A stretch of 45,106 nt of DNA from Deltaproteobacteria bacterium (GTDB lineage: Bacteria; Myxococcota_A; Polyangia; Haliangiales; Haliangiaceae). Below, piece by piece: positions 22,526 through 35,695 of this stretch. The DNA lies in contig VBLP01000131.1 of the NCBI GenBank assembly GCA_005887925.1, forward strand, positions 1 through 45,106. The letters run 5' to 3'. The notes under the pieces were generated by a model. The model was not told the origin of the DNA, did not search any database, and saw nothing but the letters and a program-made list of their open reading frames with translations. Each line of letters opens with the position of its first letter. Positions within the stretch are counted from its first letter, which is position 1. The position numbers and the translations under genes were made by a program.

Positions 22526-25500
22526 CTAGCTGTCGCTGCGATCGGGGATGCCGTCGGCGTCGCGATCGATCCCGATGCGGGTTCCGCTGCCGGGCGGCAC
22601 GCAGGTGAACGTGACCGGGGCGGCGAACGCCGATGCCTGGTTCAGCAGCGTCTGCAGCGAGACCGCGGCGTCGCCGGTGGCGTCCGGAACGAAGCGCTGG
22701 CTGCTGTTCATCACCCAGCCCATCGGCTGGCTGCCGAACACGGCCTTGGCCACCAGCTCGCACTCCGGCCGCGGGGTGGTCACCGCCGCGCGCTGGACCA
22801 GCAGGTTGAGCCGGGCCTGGACATCCGCGCGGCCGGCGTTGGCCACCGTCACCGTCACCTGCTGGCCGACGATCGGCGCCAGGTCGGACGGGAACGCGAG
22901 CACGAACTGCTCCACCTGGGTGCGCTGCGTCGCGGTGAGCGTGAACACCGCGGCGCTCACGAACTGGTTGATCGAACCGGTCGCGCCCGAGTTGTCGTAG
23001 CCGAAGCCGCGGATCTGGTCGCCGACGCCGGTCTGGCCCGAGAGGTTCTCGGCGAACATGCCGATCTTCTGATACATGTTGCGAAGGTGTGGGATCTTGA
23101 AGTCCTCGGCCACCACGCCGCCTTCGAACGACAACGTGCCGTCGGTTCCGAACCGGCCCTGCGTCGGGTTCAGCACGTGGCATCCAGTGCATTGCGTGAT
23201 CCGGTCGGACACGACGCTGTTGAACACCTGCGCGCCCTGGGATTGCGCGGCGGTCAGGCTGTTGTCGAGGTTGGCGATCGGATTGGGGGGATAGCTGAGC
23301 TGCAGCGCAAACTTCGCGAACGAATTCATCTGGTCGGTGGTCAGCTGGGAATCGCGACCAAGCAGGCTCGTGAACGCGACGTTGAAGTCTTCGAACGCCT
23401 GTTCCTCGAGTGTCTCGTCCGGATCGTGGGTGACGCCGGTGCGATCGCCGCGCCAGTGCATCGGCCCGTTGTGCGCGAGCCCGCGCAGGCTCTGCGTGGT
23501 CATCGGACCTTTCATGGGATGGTTGGTTCGATTGCGGAGCGAGGTCGGGATATTGACGTTGTAGGTGCCGGGATTCTGGACCGTCACCCCGTCGGGGTTG
23601 CCCAGGTCCCATGCCAGGTGATCGACATCGCCGAAGATGTGACAGCCCGCGCACGACGAGTCACCGCGGCTCGAGCTCAGGGTCGCGTCGTAGAGGAAGC
23701 GGCGGCCGGTCACGACCTCGGCCGGCTCCGGGTTGAACATCGCGACGTGCGCGGTCTCGGTGAGCTGCCCGGTGTCGACCACCGAGATCCCGTTGTCGAA
23801 CCGCGTCGACACGAAGGCGCGGCCGCGGGCCTCGTCGAGGACCACGCCGGTCGGCCCGCCGCCCGACACCAGCAGCTGATCGGTCGCCGACGGCGTGAAC
23901 GTGTTCGCCTCGAGCTCGGAGGTCCGGTAGCGGGCGAGCTTGCTCGAGCCCATACCGACCACGAACAGGGTGCTGCCGTCTGCCGTCACCGCCATCTGCA
24001 ACGGGGTGGCCAGCGACAGCGCGCGCTCGGCGGCGGTGCCCAGGGCGGCCCCGTAGTTGGTGATGTGCTTGTTGAGGTGGCGAGGCGACACGGTGGTGCC
24101 GGTCAGTACGGTGATCCGGCTCTCTGCGAAGTGGCCGCGCACCGTGGTCGAGCGGGTGCCCGGACCCTCGAACCGGGTGAGGTTCAAGGACTCGAGGTTG
24201 CTGACATAGATCACGCCGCTCCGCGGGTTCACCGCCACGTCGAACAGCGTCGTGCCGACGCCGGATATCCGCGGGCCGAGCTGCGGCGCTGCGCCGGTCG
24301 CGTTGATCTGGAACACATCGAAGTCCGGCAGGTTCAGCTTGACGCGCGCGCTCTGGTTCTGCGGCGGAACGCCAGTCCTGGGATCACCGCCGTCGACCCA
24401 GCTCGTGCCGTTGAACTGGACGATCAGTCCGGTCCGCGGCTGGGTCGTGCCATCCGCGGCGGTGGTCGGCGGCGGTTTGGTGATCCCTCCGTTCGCGATG
24501 TCGGGAGCGAGCACGGTGGTGCGATCTCCCGAATGAAACACGGCCGCGTACACCCGCGAGCCGTCCGCGTTGCGGGCGAGCCCGCGCAGCGAATCGCCGA
24601 ACATGTGCAGGATGGTCAGCGGCTGACCGCCGAGCGCCGCACCGAGGTTGGCGCTGTCGAACACCCAGACGTCGGCGCGACCGACTCCCGGCGTCGTGAG
24701 CTGCGGATCGAACGGTGCGTTCTGGCCGCGGTGAGCCGCCGAGATGAACGCCCAGGCGCTGTTCGGGCCGGCGAACACGATGTCGCTCGGCTCGTCGCCG
24801 ACCAGCAGCGTGTTCACGATCCGCGCCGGACTGACCGAGACATCGATCACGCTGACACTGTCGGACAGGTGGTTCACCACCCACAGCTGGCCGTCATTGG
24901 CCAGCGCGACCGCGACCGGCTCCAGGCCGACGGAGATCGACTCGATCGGCCGGGGTGTCGCGCTGCTGGTATCGAACACCTCGACGCGGTTGTCGGGCGT
25001 GTTGACCGCATAGAGCCGGAGCCCGTTGCTCGACAGCGCGAGCGGCCTCACGTGTCCGGTCTCGAACGTGGTGAACGCACCGATCGGCGGCGGGGCCCCG
25101 GTGCCGCCACCGCCGTTGGCAACGCCCTCGACAGTGACGTTGTCGACGTCGTAACTCTCGTTGCCCGCGTTCGCGCTGACCCGGAATCGCAGGACGACCT
25201 GGACCTGGTTGTCTGCTCCCGCACCGAGCGGGAACGTCGCATGGCCCAGGGTGGTCGAGCGCGTCGACTCGATCGTGGCGAATGCGCCACCGTTGATCGA
25301 CACCGCCGCGATGCCGTTCTCTCCGTTATCGAGGCCCGCTGTCACGCGGTCGAAACTCAGCGTGATGCTGGAGAACCCCGTTGTACTGAACGACTTCGAC
25401 GTGATCGTGCCGCTATTCGCGGCATTGGAAGCCCCGGTCATGTGCGCGGCACCGGACGTCGCCGACACACCGCCCGTGGATGTGAATTGCCCGAGACCGC

Positions 25501-25654
25501 CGGTGAAACTCTCTGAAAAGATCACCGTAGTTACCGACTGAGTAGTTGTATGGATGTCGCTGTCGGTGAATCCGCCGCAGCTCGAGATCAGAGCTGTGGC
25601 CGACAAGGTACCGGCGAGTGACAACCACGTTCGTGACGAGCCTCGACGCACCAT
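22526..25654 (-). CDS. Di-heme c-type cytochrome / beta-propeller lipoprotein
   Basis: A 1042-residue exported lipoprotein. AGGAG sits close before the ATG at 25654, and the type II signal ends at LISSCGG (Cys 26). After an about 150-residue jelly-roll-like domain (FSESFTGGLGQFTSTGG) comes a seven-bladed YncE-like propeller (VEVFDTSSATPRPIESISVG, VVNHLSDSVSVIDVS, VAVNPRSGVIYVSNLES, RFDNGISVVDTGQL). The C-terminal third carries two haem-c motifs, CAGCH near residue 670 and CTGCH near 823, in a di-haem peroxidase-like (MauG/CcpA superfamily) setting. The tail DRDADGIPDRSDS is a calcium-binding type-3-like motif. It probably acts in extracytoplasmic electron transfer or oxidation. The substrate is unknown. 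Confidence 0.85.
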   Translation of the reverse strand: MVRRGSSRTWLSLAGTLSATALISSCGGFTDSDIHTTTQSVTTVIFSESFTGGLGQFTSTGGVSATSGAAHMTGASNAANSGTITSKSFSTTGFSSITLSFDRVTAGLDNGENGIAAVSINGGAFATIESTRSTTLGHATFPLGAGADNQVQVVLRFRVSANAGNESYDVDNVTVEGVANGGGGTGAPPPIGAFTTFETGHVRPLALSSNGLRLYAVNTPDNRVEVFDTSSATPRPIESISVGLEPVAVALANDGQLWVVNHLSDSVSVIDVSVSPARIVNTLLVGDEPSDIVFAGPNSAWAFISAAHRGQNAPFDPQLTTPGVGRADVWVFDSANLGAALGGQPLTILHMFGDSLRGLARNADGSRVYAAVFHSGDRTTVLAPDIANGGITKPPPTTAADGTTQPRTGLIVQFNGTSWVDGGDPRTGVPPQNQSARVKLNLPDFDVFQINATGAAPQLGPRISGVGTTLFDVAVNPRSGVIYVSNLESLNLTRFEGPGTRSTTVRGHFAESRITVLTGTTVSPRHLNKHITNYGAALGTAAERALSLATPLQMAVTADGSTLFVVGMGSSKLARYRTSELEANTFTPSATDQLLVSGGGPTGVVLDEARGRAFVSTRFDNGISVVDTGQLTETAHVAMFNPEPAEVVTGRRFLYDATLSSSRGDSSCAGCHIFGDVDHLAWDLGNPDGVTVQNPGTYNVNIPTSLRNRTNHPMKGPMTTQSLRGLAHNGPMHWRGDRTGVTHDPDETLEEQAFEDFNVAFTSLLGRDSQLTTDQMNSFAKFALQLSYPPNPIANLDNSLTAAQSQGAQVFNSVVSDRITQCTGCHVLNPTQGRFGTDGTLSFEGGVVAEDFKIPHLRNMYQKIGMFAENLSGQTGVGDQIRGFGYDNSGATGSINQFVSAAVFTLTATQRTQVEQFVLAFPSDLAPIVGQQVTVTVANAGRADVQARLNLLVQRAAVTTPRPECELVAKAVFGSQPMGWVMNSSQRFVPDATGDAAVSLQTLLNQASAFAAPVTFTCVPPGSGTRIGIDRDADGIPDRSDS

Positions 25655-25680
25655 TCAATACTCCTATCGCTGCGTTCCTG

Positions 25681-25732
25681 AGGAAACCCGAGGAAACCCG
25701 AGGAAACCCGAAGAAACATAGAGGAAACCTTC
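25681..25732. repeat. 10-bp tandem repeat upstream of the cytochrome gene
   Basis: AGGAAACCCG occurs three times in a row at 25681-25710, followed by two decayed copies (AAGAAACATAG, AGGAAACC). It lies 27 bp before the cytochrome start codon, in its 5' region. It may be a protein-binding array or slippage-prone leader DNA. Confidence 0.75.
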
Positions 25733-26069
25733 GCGCGGTCACCCAGCGCTCCACACGAGCGCCGAAGCCGCGCGTCGAGCGTCAGTTGTACAACAGGACT
25801 CTGCAGGAGTACAACCACAGTGAAACGGCCTGTGAAGGCCAATAAGATCACAATGAATGATCTCTATAGAGAACAGACGCGAGGCCCATTCCAATGTTCG
25901 CCCGGCCATCTCTTGCACAGTTGGTCAGGTCTAACGCCGCGGCGTTCTTCGGCCTGCGTGCTGCGATGCCACGGCGCGGTCCCTTCTTGGATCCGCGCCG
26001 CGGTCGCTACCGAGAGATCTGGCCCGACGGTTCCCCCGCGGGACCGGCCGGATCGGGGCGGGGCGCGAG
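25733..26069. other. Intergenic region upstream of the cytochrome gene
   Basis: The space is unusually AT-rich for this window near 25790-25880 (runs such as AATAAGATCACAATGAATGA and CTATAGAGAA), which suits a promoter for the minus-strand cytochrome gene. A short plus-strand frame from 25894 is open but overlaps the activator gene and has basic, low-complexity content, so I do not call it. I see no RNA gene. Confidence 0.4.
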
Positions 26070-27482
<1,413 letters not shown>

Positions 27483-28292
27483 CGCTTGGCTCCTCGTGCA
27501 TCGGCGATCCGAACACGGCCGATCGACGACACCGCGAGCTCCTCCGGGGGGAGCTTGGGGCCTCCGATGTCCGCTTCGACCACGGTGAAATTGAGCGGGG
27601 GCTCTTGCGCTCCCGAGATGCTGGTGACTGTGGCCCACACGGTCCGCTGGCTGCCCTCGATGGTGAGCTCGACGCGCTGGCCCTTGCGGACCGCGCCGCG
27701 GTGCTCCTTGGGTACCGCGAACCGGATGATGAGATCGGTGGGGTCGAACACCCGGGCCAGGGGGGTGCCGACCTGAGCGATCTCGCCCACGTGGGCCTTG
27801 AGGCCGGTGATGATGCCGTCGATCGGCGAGAAGATCTGGGCCTTGGCGAGGTCCTTCTCGCTCTGCTCGCGCGCGGCCTTGGCGGTGATCGCGCGGGCCA
27901 TCGCGGCGCCGCCCTGGCCACCGACCTGGGCGTACTCGGCGCGCGCGGTGGTCACCGCCATCGCCGCCGACGCGCCCATCGTGTGGAGGTAGCTCTCGGC
28001 GATCATCTTCTTGCGCAGCGCGGACGCCTGGGCGCCGTACGCGCCGGCCTCCAGCAGCGCCGACTGCTCCTGGCTGCGCGCCTGGGCGAGCTTGGTCTTG
28101 AGCTCGGTCTGGTCGAGCTGGGCGACCAGCTCGCCGGTCTTGACGACCTGGCCGGAGTGGATGTCGAGCTCCTCGATCCGGGCCTGGACCTGCGCCGAGA
28201 TCACGCTCGACCTGCGCGAGGTGATGACGCCGGTGAACTCGACGACGGCAGGCGGCGTCTTGACGACGCGGGCCTGGGTCACCTCGGTGGGA

Positions 28293-30596
<2,304 letters not shown>

Positions 30597-30613
30597 GGGT
30601 GGTGAGTCCCTTC

Positions 30614-30665
30614 GGGCGATGCGGGCGATGGGCGATGCGGGCGATGGCGGGCGATGGCGGATGGC
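30614..30665. repeat. Short tandem GGGCGATG repeats before the exporter gene
   Basis: About six imperfect copies of GGGCGATG lie between the large adaptor gene's stop and the exporter gene's Shine-Dalgarno. On the mRNA they read CATCGCCC repeats. They may affect mRNA structure between the two genes. Confidence 0.6.
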
Positions 30666-30707
30666 GAACCGGGCGGCCAGTGGGCGCTGGCCGCGCTGGC
30701 CGCGCGG

Positions 30708-32633
30708 TCAATCGGGCAGGTACTTCTCGATCGCGGGCAGGAGCGTTGCGAGGAACGGCTTGGACTGGATCTTGACCTCGACGACGGCGTGCATGCCGTG
30801 GTGGTAGTGATAGGTGTTGTGCTCGGTCTTGAACGTGCGCTCGGGCAGCCGGGCGCGCGCGGTGATCCAGGTCGTGCCGAGCTGGAGGTCCTTGGCGATC
30901 GACTCGGTGAGCATGTCGCCGCCGAGCTTGGCGGCCTCCACGCGCGCCTTCTTGTAGCCGTCGAGCTCGAGCTGCATGCCCATCTTCTCGCGGATCCGCG
31001 GGCTGTCCTTGCTCGGCAGGAACGCCAGCACTTCGATCTCGCTGTTCTCGTCGGTGATCTGCATGGCGTAGCCGCCGAGCTGGAGCGCGACGCCCTCCTT
31101 GGCGTGGAGGTTGGTGACCACGCCGTCGCGCGGCGCGCGGATCGTGCGGGCCTCGACGCGGGCGAGCGCGTGGTCGCGGCTGGTCGCCGCCGACGCGAGC
31201 GACTTGCGGATCTGCTCGTCGCTCTGATCGAGCAGGAACTGGGCCTGCAGGTTGCGCCACTCGGCCTCGGCCGCGGCGAGCTGGGCGACCTCGTCGGGCG
31301 AGTTCAGCCGGATCACCGGGTCGCCCTTCTTGACCGCCTCGTTCTCGTGCACGAACACCTTCTCGACCGTGCCGCTCGCCGTCGCGGTGACCGAGGTCGA
31401 GCCCTCGAACACCACGACGGCGGTGCCGGTCGAGTAGGTCGGCACCTTGACGAAGATCGCGAAGCCGATCGCGATCAGGATGGTGACGATGAGGAGCGGA
31501 TAGGCGCGCTTGACCCACGCCGGCGACAGCTGGACCAGCTGGCCCTCCTGGCCGCGGGTGCGGTGGGCCTCGAGCGCCTCGCCGCGGTACAGCGAGCCCC
31601 GGTCGGCCTTGATCTCGCTCTGGCGCTGCAGGTGCTGCACCGCGAGGTGATGCAGGATCGGCGCGGCCTCGCGGGCGAGCGCGACCATCGCGATCTGCTC
31701 GACCAGCTGGTACGCGGGCTGGCGGTTGTTGCGGGTCAGCGTGATCACCGCGACGGTCTCGGTCGTGGTGACCACCGGGATCATCGCGACGTGGCTGGCG
31801 ATCAGGGCGCGGCGCGCGGTGGCGATGGCGACCAGCGGCTGGGCGTCGCGCGGGATCTCGGTGTCGTCGCCGAGCGTCCACAGGCCGTCGGTGCCGGGAT
31901 AGACGATCGCGCACGCCAGCGACGACGTCAGCTCGGCCAGCGCGTCGCGCAGCACGCGATCGGCGCCGGCGAGGTCGGCCTGCAGCGCGAGCCGCCGGAT
32001 GTGACCATAGATCGGTCCGGCGAGCTCGGGCGGCGTGGGGATCGCGAGCGGATCGATCGCGCCGATGCCGGCGGGCATCGCGGGCGGCATCGCGGGCGGA
32101 GTGGCCTGCGGCGCGGCGGGGACCGCGACAGGCGTGGGCTGCGGCTGTGCGACCGAGCCGGCCCGGGCCGACCGGACCGACTGGGCCACCGACGCCGACG
32201 GCACCGGGCGAGCGGCAGACTGCGCCACCGCCGGCTGCGCGTACATCGCCTGCGGCGTGCCCTGCGGGACCGGCTGCGCGTACACCGGCTGCGGCGTGGC
32301 CTGCGGGGCGCGCGGCGCGGGGCGCTGCTGCGGGGTGCGCTGGCTGGACGGCTCGGTCCGGACGCGGGGGGCAGGGGCGAGCTCGCTGCGCGAGCACCGG
32401 CTGCTGCTGCGGCTGACCGACACGATGCTGTGATCGTCGATCGCAGGGATCTGCGGCAGCGCGTCGGGCTCGGCGCGTCGCTTGGTCCGCGATGCGGACG
32501 CCGAGTGGCTGCGATCGAGCGCGTGGCTCTGATCGAGATGACGGATCTGATCGATATGATCGAGCAGACCCGGCGGCAGATCTCCCGCACGCAGATGCGT
32601 GGGAGCTTCCGGTGCGCTGTGGCTGGGCCGCAT
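30708..32633 (-). CDS. Large HlyD-family secretion protein with GAF-like region
   Basis: A 641-residue protein. The N-terminal about 200 residues are low complexity, rich in Gln/Pro/Ala, with repeats such as QPVYAQPVPQGTPQAMYAQP. A GAF-like region (about 200-350; GDDTEIPRDAQPLVAIATA, VVTTTETVAVITL) is followed by one transmembrane helix (LLIVTILIAIGFAIFV, about 380) and a HlyD barrel-sandwich with coiled coil (SVTATASGTVEKVFVHENE, RTIRAPRDGVVTNLHAKEG). This architecture is like the HlyD proteins paired with NHLM-type bacteriocin exporters. It is the first gene of the four-gene minus-strand operon. A -24/-12 element sits just before its ATG. The start is uncertain since no Shine-Dalgarno is seen. 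Confidence 0.85.
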   Translation of the reverse strand: MRPSHSAPEAPTHLRAGDLPPGLLDHIDQIRHLDQSHALDRSHSASASRTKRRAEPDALPQIPAIDDHSIVSVSRSSSRCSRSELAPAPRVRTEPSSQRTPQQRPAPRAPQATPQPVYAQPVPQGTPQAMYAQPAVAQSAARPVPSASVAQSVRSARAGSVAQPQPTPVAVPAAPQATPPAMPPAMPAGIGAIDPLAIPTPPELAGPIYGHIRRLALQADLAGADRVLRDALAELTSSLACAIVYPGTDGLWTLGDDTEIPRDAQPLVAIATARRALIASHVAMIPVVTTTETVAVITLTRNNRQPAYQLVEQIAMVALAREAAPILHHLAVQHLQRQSEIKADRGSLYRGEALEAHRTRGQEGQLVQLSPAWVKRAYPLLIVTILIAIGFAIFVKVPTYSTGTAVVVFEGSTSVTATASGTVEKVFVHENEAVKKGDPVIRLNSPDEVAQLAAAEAEWRNLQAQFLLDQSDEQIRKSLASAATSRDHALARVEARTIRAPRDGVVTNLHAKEGVALQLGGYAMQITDENSEIEVLAFLPSKDSPRIREKMGMQLELDGYKKARVEAAKLGGDMLTESIAKDLQLGTTWITARARLPERTFKTEHNTYHYHHGMHAVVEVKIQSKPFLATLLPAIEKYLPD

Positions 32634-32647
32634 TGCCGGACCGAAAG

Positions 32648-32663
32648 TGCAAGCCGAGGACCA
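32648..32663 (-). promoter_or_regulatory. Candidate sigma-54 promoter for the exporter operon
   Basis: Read on the minus strand, TGGTCC-N5-TTGCA keeps the invariant GG-N10-GC spacing and has a perfect -12 half (TTGCA). The start codon at 32633 is only 16 bases past the GC, which would give an almost leaderless mRNA. The match is by eye. Confidence 0.4.
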
Positions 32664-32806
32664 CGGGCGGCAGCGCCGCCAACTGGCGGATTCACACGCG
32701 GCACCTGTCCCGGCGATGGGGGGTGGGGGCGCGATCCGTAACCCGAGGTAGTCGAGTCCCGCGGCGAACGCCGGCTGGATCCCGAGGTAGACAGCGAAGT
32801 TACGCG

Positions 32807-32822
32807 TGGCATGGCGACTGCT
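32807..32822 (+). promoter_or_regulatory. Candidate sigma-54 promoter for the TolC-like gene
   Basis: TGGCAT-N5-CTGCT has GG and GC exactly ten bases apart. The ATG at 32836 follows the GC after 15 bases, and no Shine-Dalgarno is visible, consistent with a leaderless start. Confidence 0.4.
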
Positions 32823-32835
32823 CTAGCCAGCGGCC

Positions 32836-34482
32836 ATGACCCGCTTCACCCTCCTCGTCGCCGCGGTCGGCGCAGTCCTTCCTTCGATCCCGGCCGCTGC
32901 CCAGCCCCGCGGTCGCTCGCAAGCCGACACCGCGTCCGCGCCCGCCCCGGACGACGACGACGGGCCAGAGGCGCGCGGCGTCGCGGTGTTCAAGCTCGAC
33001 GACATCATCAAGGCAGCGGTCCGGCTGTCTCCCGACATCGCGCGCGCGACGACCGAGCGCGAGATCGCGCGGGCGGCGGCGGGCGCCGCGGGCCGGGATC
33101 AGCAGTGGGTGCTGTCGGCGGGCGTCAACTACCAGCGCGACGCGATCGGCGCCGACACGCCGGACAACCGGCTCGAGCCGCTCACGCCGATCGCGACCGA
33201 CAAGGTCACCGGCACGCTCTCGCTCGGCCGCAACCTGCCGACCGGCGGCAACCTCAGCTTCGATCTCGGCCTGTCCCACGTGCGCCAGGAGATCAACCTG
33301 ACCGGCGAGTCGGCCGCGGCCCAGCAGGGCGCGCCGCAGGCGCCGCAGAGCGAGTGCGGCGAGAACATCGACATCTTCTGCCAGGACCAGGCGACCGCGC
33401 GCGTCACCTTCAAGCAGCCGCTGGCCCGCGGCCTGGGCTCGGACGTGGCGCTCGCGTCGCAGCACAAGGCCGAGCTCGCCGCCGCCGAGGCCACCGTCAA
33501 GTCGCAGCTCGCCGCCGAGCAGCTGCTGCGCGACATCATCACCGCGTACTGGGATCTCGCCTACGCTGCCTACGAGGTCGACGTCCGGGCCGAGTCGCTC
33601 GATCTCGCCCGCAAGCAGGAGCAGCTGACCCGGCTGGAGATGCGGGCCGGCACGTCGGCGCAGAACGCCGTCGACGCGGTGCTCTACGAGATCGCGCTGC
33701 GCGACGAGGCCCTGCTCAGCGCCAAGCTCGTCTTCGAGCAGAAGTCGCTCGAGCTGCGCCGCAAGGCGGGCCTCGAGATCGGCCGCCGCGACATCGCGAT
33801 CCGGCCCGCCGATCCGCTCGAGCTCGACCGCCAGGACTGGAGCGTCGACGAGGTCCTCGCCCAGAGCCACCGGATCAACCGCCAGCTCGCGACCGTCGTG
33901 CTCGAGAAGCGCAGCGCCGACATCGACGTCGACGTCGCGCACAACGCGCTCCTGCCGCAGATCGATCTGACGCTGTCGGGCGGGGTCAGCGGCACCGGCG
34001 ACACCAGCAGCGCCGCGTTCGCGGGCCTCGGCGGCGACAGCAACAACGGCTTCGGCTACCAGGTCGTCGCCGGCTTGTCGCTGTCGTTCGAGCTGTCGGG
34101 CGCGGCCAAGTCGGCGCACGCCGCCGCGGTCGCCAAGCGCCACAGCCTCGACATCCAGCGGGTCGACCTCGAGCGCCAGATCGACGCCCAGGTCGTGTCG
34201 TCGGTCAAGACCCTGCAGAGCGGCCGGACCCGCGTCGCGCTCGCCGACAAGGCGATCGCGATCGCCGAGGAGAACGCCAAGAACGAGCGCGCCAACTTCA
34301 TGGTTCAGCGCTCCAACAACTTCCAGGTCATGCAGCGCCAGACCCAGCTGATCGAGGCCCAGCTGCGCCGCGGCCGCGCGGTCGCCGAGTACCGCAAGGC
34401 CGTCGCCCAGCTGCAGTACCTGAGCGGCACGTTGCTCGACGCCTACCGCATCCACGTCCGCCGCGCGGGCCGCGAGGAATAG
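32836..34482 (+). CDS. TolC-family outer-membrane channel
   Basis: A 548-residue protein with a cleavable signal (MTRFTLLVAAVGAVLPSIPAAA, cut before QPRG). It has the two-fold helical pattern of TolC proteins: FKLDDIIKAAVRLSPDIARA opening the first half, long coiled helices, strand segments such as SAGVNYQRDAIGA and LTLSGGVSGTGD, and the closing AVAEYRKAVAQLQYLSGTLL. It would form the outer-membrane duct of the type I-like exporter whose inner-membrane parts are on the opposite strand, head to head across 202 bp. Expression together with the exporter is suggested by sigma-54-like sites facing both ways. Confidence 0.9.
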   Translation: MTRFTLLVAAVGAVLPSIPAAAQPRGRSQADTASAPAPDDDDGPEARGVAVFKLDDIIKAAVRLSPDIARATTEREIARAAAGAAGRDQQWVLSAGVNYQRDAIGADTPDNRLEPLTPIATDKVTGTLSLGRNLPTGGNLSFDLGLSHVRQEINLTGESAAAQQGAPQAPQSECGENIDIFCQDQATARVTFKQPLARGLGSDVALASQHKAELAAAEATVKSQLAAEQLLRDIITAYWDLAYAAYEVDVRAESLDLARKQEQLTRLEMRAGTSAQNAVDAVLYEIALRDEALLSAKLVFEQKSLELRRKAGLEIGRRDIAIRPADPLELDRQDWSVDEVLAQSHRINRQLATVVLEKRSADIDVDVAHNALLPQIDLTLSGGVSGTGDTSSAAFAGLGGDSNNGFGYQVVAGLSLSFELSGAAKSAHAAAVAKRHSLDIQRVDLERQIDAQVVSSVKTLQSGRTRVALADKAIAIAEENAKNERANFMVQRSNNFQVMQRQTQLIEAQLRRGRAVAEYRKAVAQLQYLSGTLLDAYRIHVRRAGREE

Positions 34483-34566
34483 CCATGCATCCGCGAGTTG
34501 ACATCGCGCGGACCGCGGCCCCGATCCGATCGACTGCAACCGCAGGTAGTCACGCAGCGAGCCCGC

Positions 34567-34582
34567 TGGCACGCACGCTGCT
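34567..34582 (+). promoter_or_regulatory. Candidate sigma-54 promoter for the LRR lipoprotein gene
   Basis: TGGCACG-N4-CTGCT departs from the consensus TGGCACG-N4-TTGCT at one base only and keeps GG-N10-GC. The start codon at 34599 is 18 bases past the GC. It is the best -24 half in the locus. Confidence 0.5.
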
Positions 34583-34598
34583 CCCCCCGGAGATGCCC

Positions 34599-35672
34599 AT
34601 GCGCTTCACCACGCTCACCACGCTCACCACGCTCACCACGCTCACCACCTTCGTGTTCATCAGCCTCGCGGCGGCCTGCGTCGGCGACGTCGGCGGCTCC
34701 CACAGACCCGGCCCGGGCTCGGGCTCGGACCGGACGCAGAGCGGCCCGTGCGACAAGCTCGAGAAGGATGTCGCGATCCGCTCCTCGGCCGACATGTCCG
34801 CGCTGCCCAGGACCGGCTGCTACGACATCTACGGCAAGCTGACCCTGCAGGGCCAGGCGATCACCAGTCTCGCCGGGCTGGGCCCGATCAACTCGGTCAA
34901 CGAGCTCGACCTCGATCACACCGCGATCACGGCGATCGACACCAAGCACCCGCTCGGCATCTACGGCAAGCTGACCCTGACCGGCAACACCAAGCTCACC
35001 AACCTCCAGCAGCTGTCGTTCGAGACCGCGTCGACCGGCATCCTGATCGACGGCAACACCGCGCTGACCTCGCTCGACCCGCTCGGCCTGGCCGATCCCA
35101 AGCTCGAGGAGGTCGACGGCGACATCGCCATCACCGGCAACACCGCGCTGACCGCGATCCCGCTCGGCAACCTGACCAAGCTGACCGGCGCGCTGACCGT
35201 GTCGGGCAACGCGCAGCTGACCTCGCTCGATCTGTCGCGGCTCGCCACGACCGGCCACGTCGAGATCTCCAGCAATGCCAAGCTCGGCTCGCTCACCGGG
35301 TTCGCCGCGACCACGATCGCCGGCGACCTCGCGATCCACGGCAACGCGCAGCTGACCTCGCTCGGCACGATGAGCGCGCTGTACCGCGTCACCGGCAGCG
35401 TCACGATCGACGGCAACGCCGCGCTCACCAACCTCGCGGCGTTCACCACCAGCCTCAAGTTCATCGATCAGAGCCTGACGATCACCAACAACGCGCAGCT
35501 GACCGACCTCGGCGCGCTCAAGCACCTCGCGCTGGTCGAAGCGATCACGATCACCGGCAACCAGAGCCTGGTGAACTGCCGCGCGGTCGAGGTCGACCGC
35601 TGCACGCAGCATCCGACCACCGCGGTCATCAGCAACAACAACAACGCCAGCTGCAACTGGCAGTGCAATTAG
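34599..35672 (+). CDS. Leucine-rich-repeat-like (receptor-L-type) lipoprotein
   Basis: A 357-residue lipoprotein. The start at 34599 has GGAG six bases upstream; an in-frame ATG at 34593 is possible. The signal sequence contains a four-fold Thr-Leu-Thr repeat, then FVFISLAAACVGD (lipobox Cys). The rest is a regular solenoid with units of about 22-25 residues of the type LTGALTVSGNAQLTSLDL, VEISSNAKLGSLTGF, LAIHGNAQLTSLGTM, VTIDGNAALTNLAAF and LTITNNAQLTDLGAL. This resembles the receptor L-domain/SLRP-like solenoids of bacterial surface proteins, and a Cys-rich cap closes it. It probably sits on the outer membrane and binds a partner. It is followed 23 bases later by the barrel gene. Confidence 0.8.
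   Translation: MRFTTLTTLTTLTTLTTFVFISLAAACVGDVGGSHRPGPGSGSDRTQSGPCDKLEKDVAIRSSADMSALPRTGCYDIYGKLTLQGQAITSLAGLGPINSVNELDLDHTAITAIDTKHPLGIYGKLTLTGNTKLTNLQQLSFETASTGILIDGNTALTSLDPLGLADPKLEEVDGDIAITGNTALTAIPLGNLTKLTGALTVSGNAQLTSLDLSRLATTGHVEISSNAKLGSLTGFAATTIAGDLAIHGNAQLTSLGTMSALYRVTGSVTIDGNAALTNLAAFTTSLKFIDQSLTITNNAQLTDLGALKHLALVEAITITGNQSLVNCRAVEVDRCTQHPTTAVISNNNNASCNWQCN
34608..34643 (+). repeat. 9-bp tandem repeat in the lipoprotein signal sequence
   Basis: ACCACGCTC is repeated four times and encodes Thr-Thr-Leu units in the hydrophobic stretch of the signal peptide. Since the unit is three codons, slippage would change signal length without breaking the frame. Confidence 0.85.
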
Positions 35673-35695
35673 GCCCACCACCCGAGGAACCAGCC

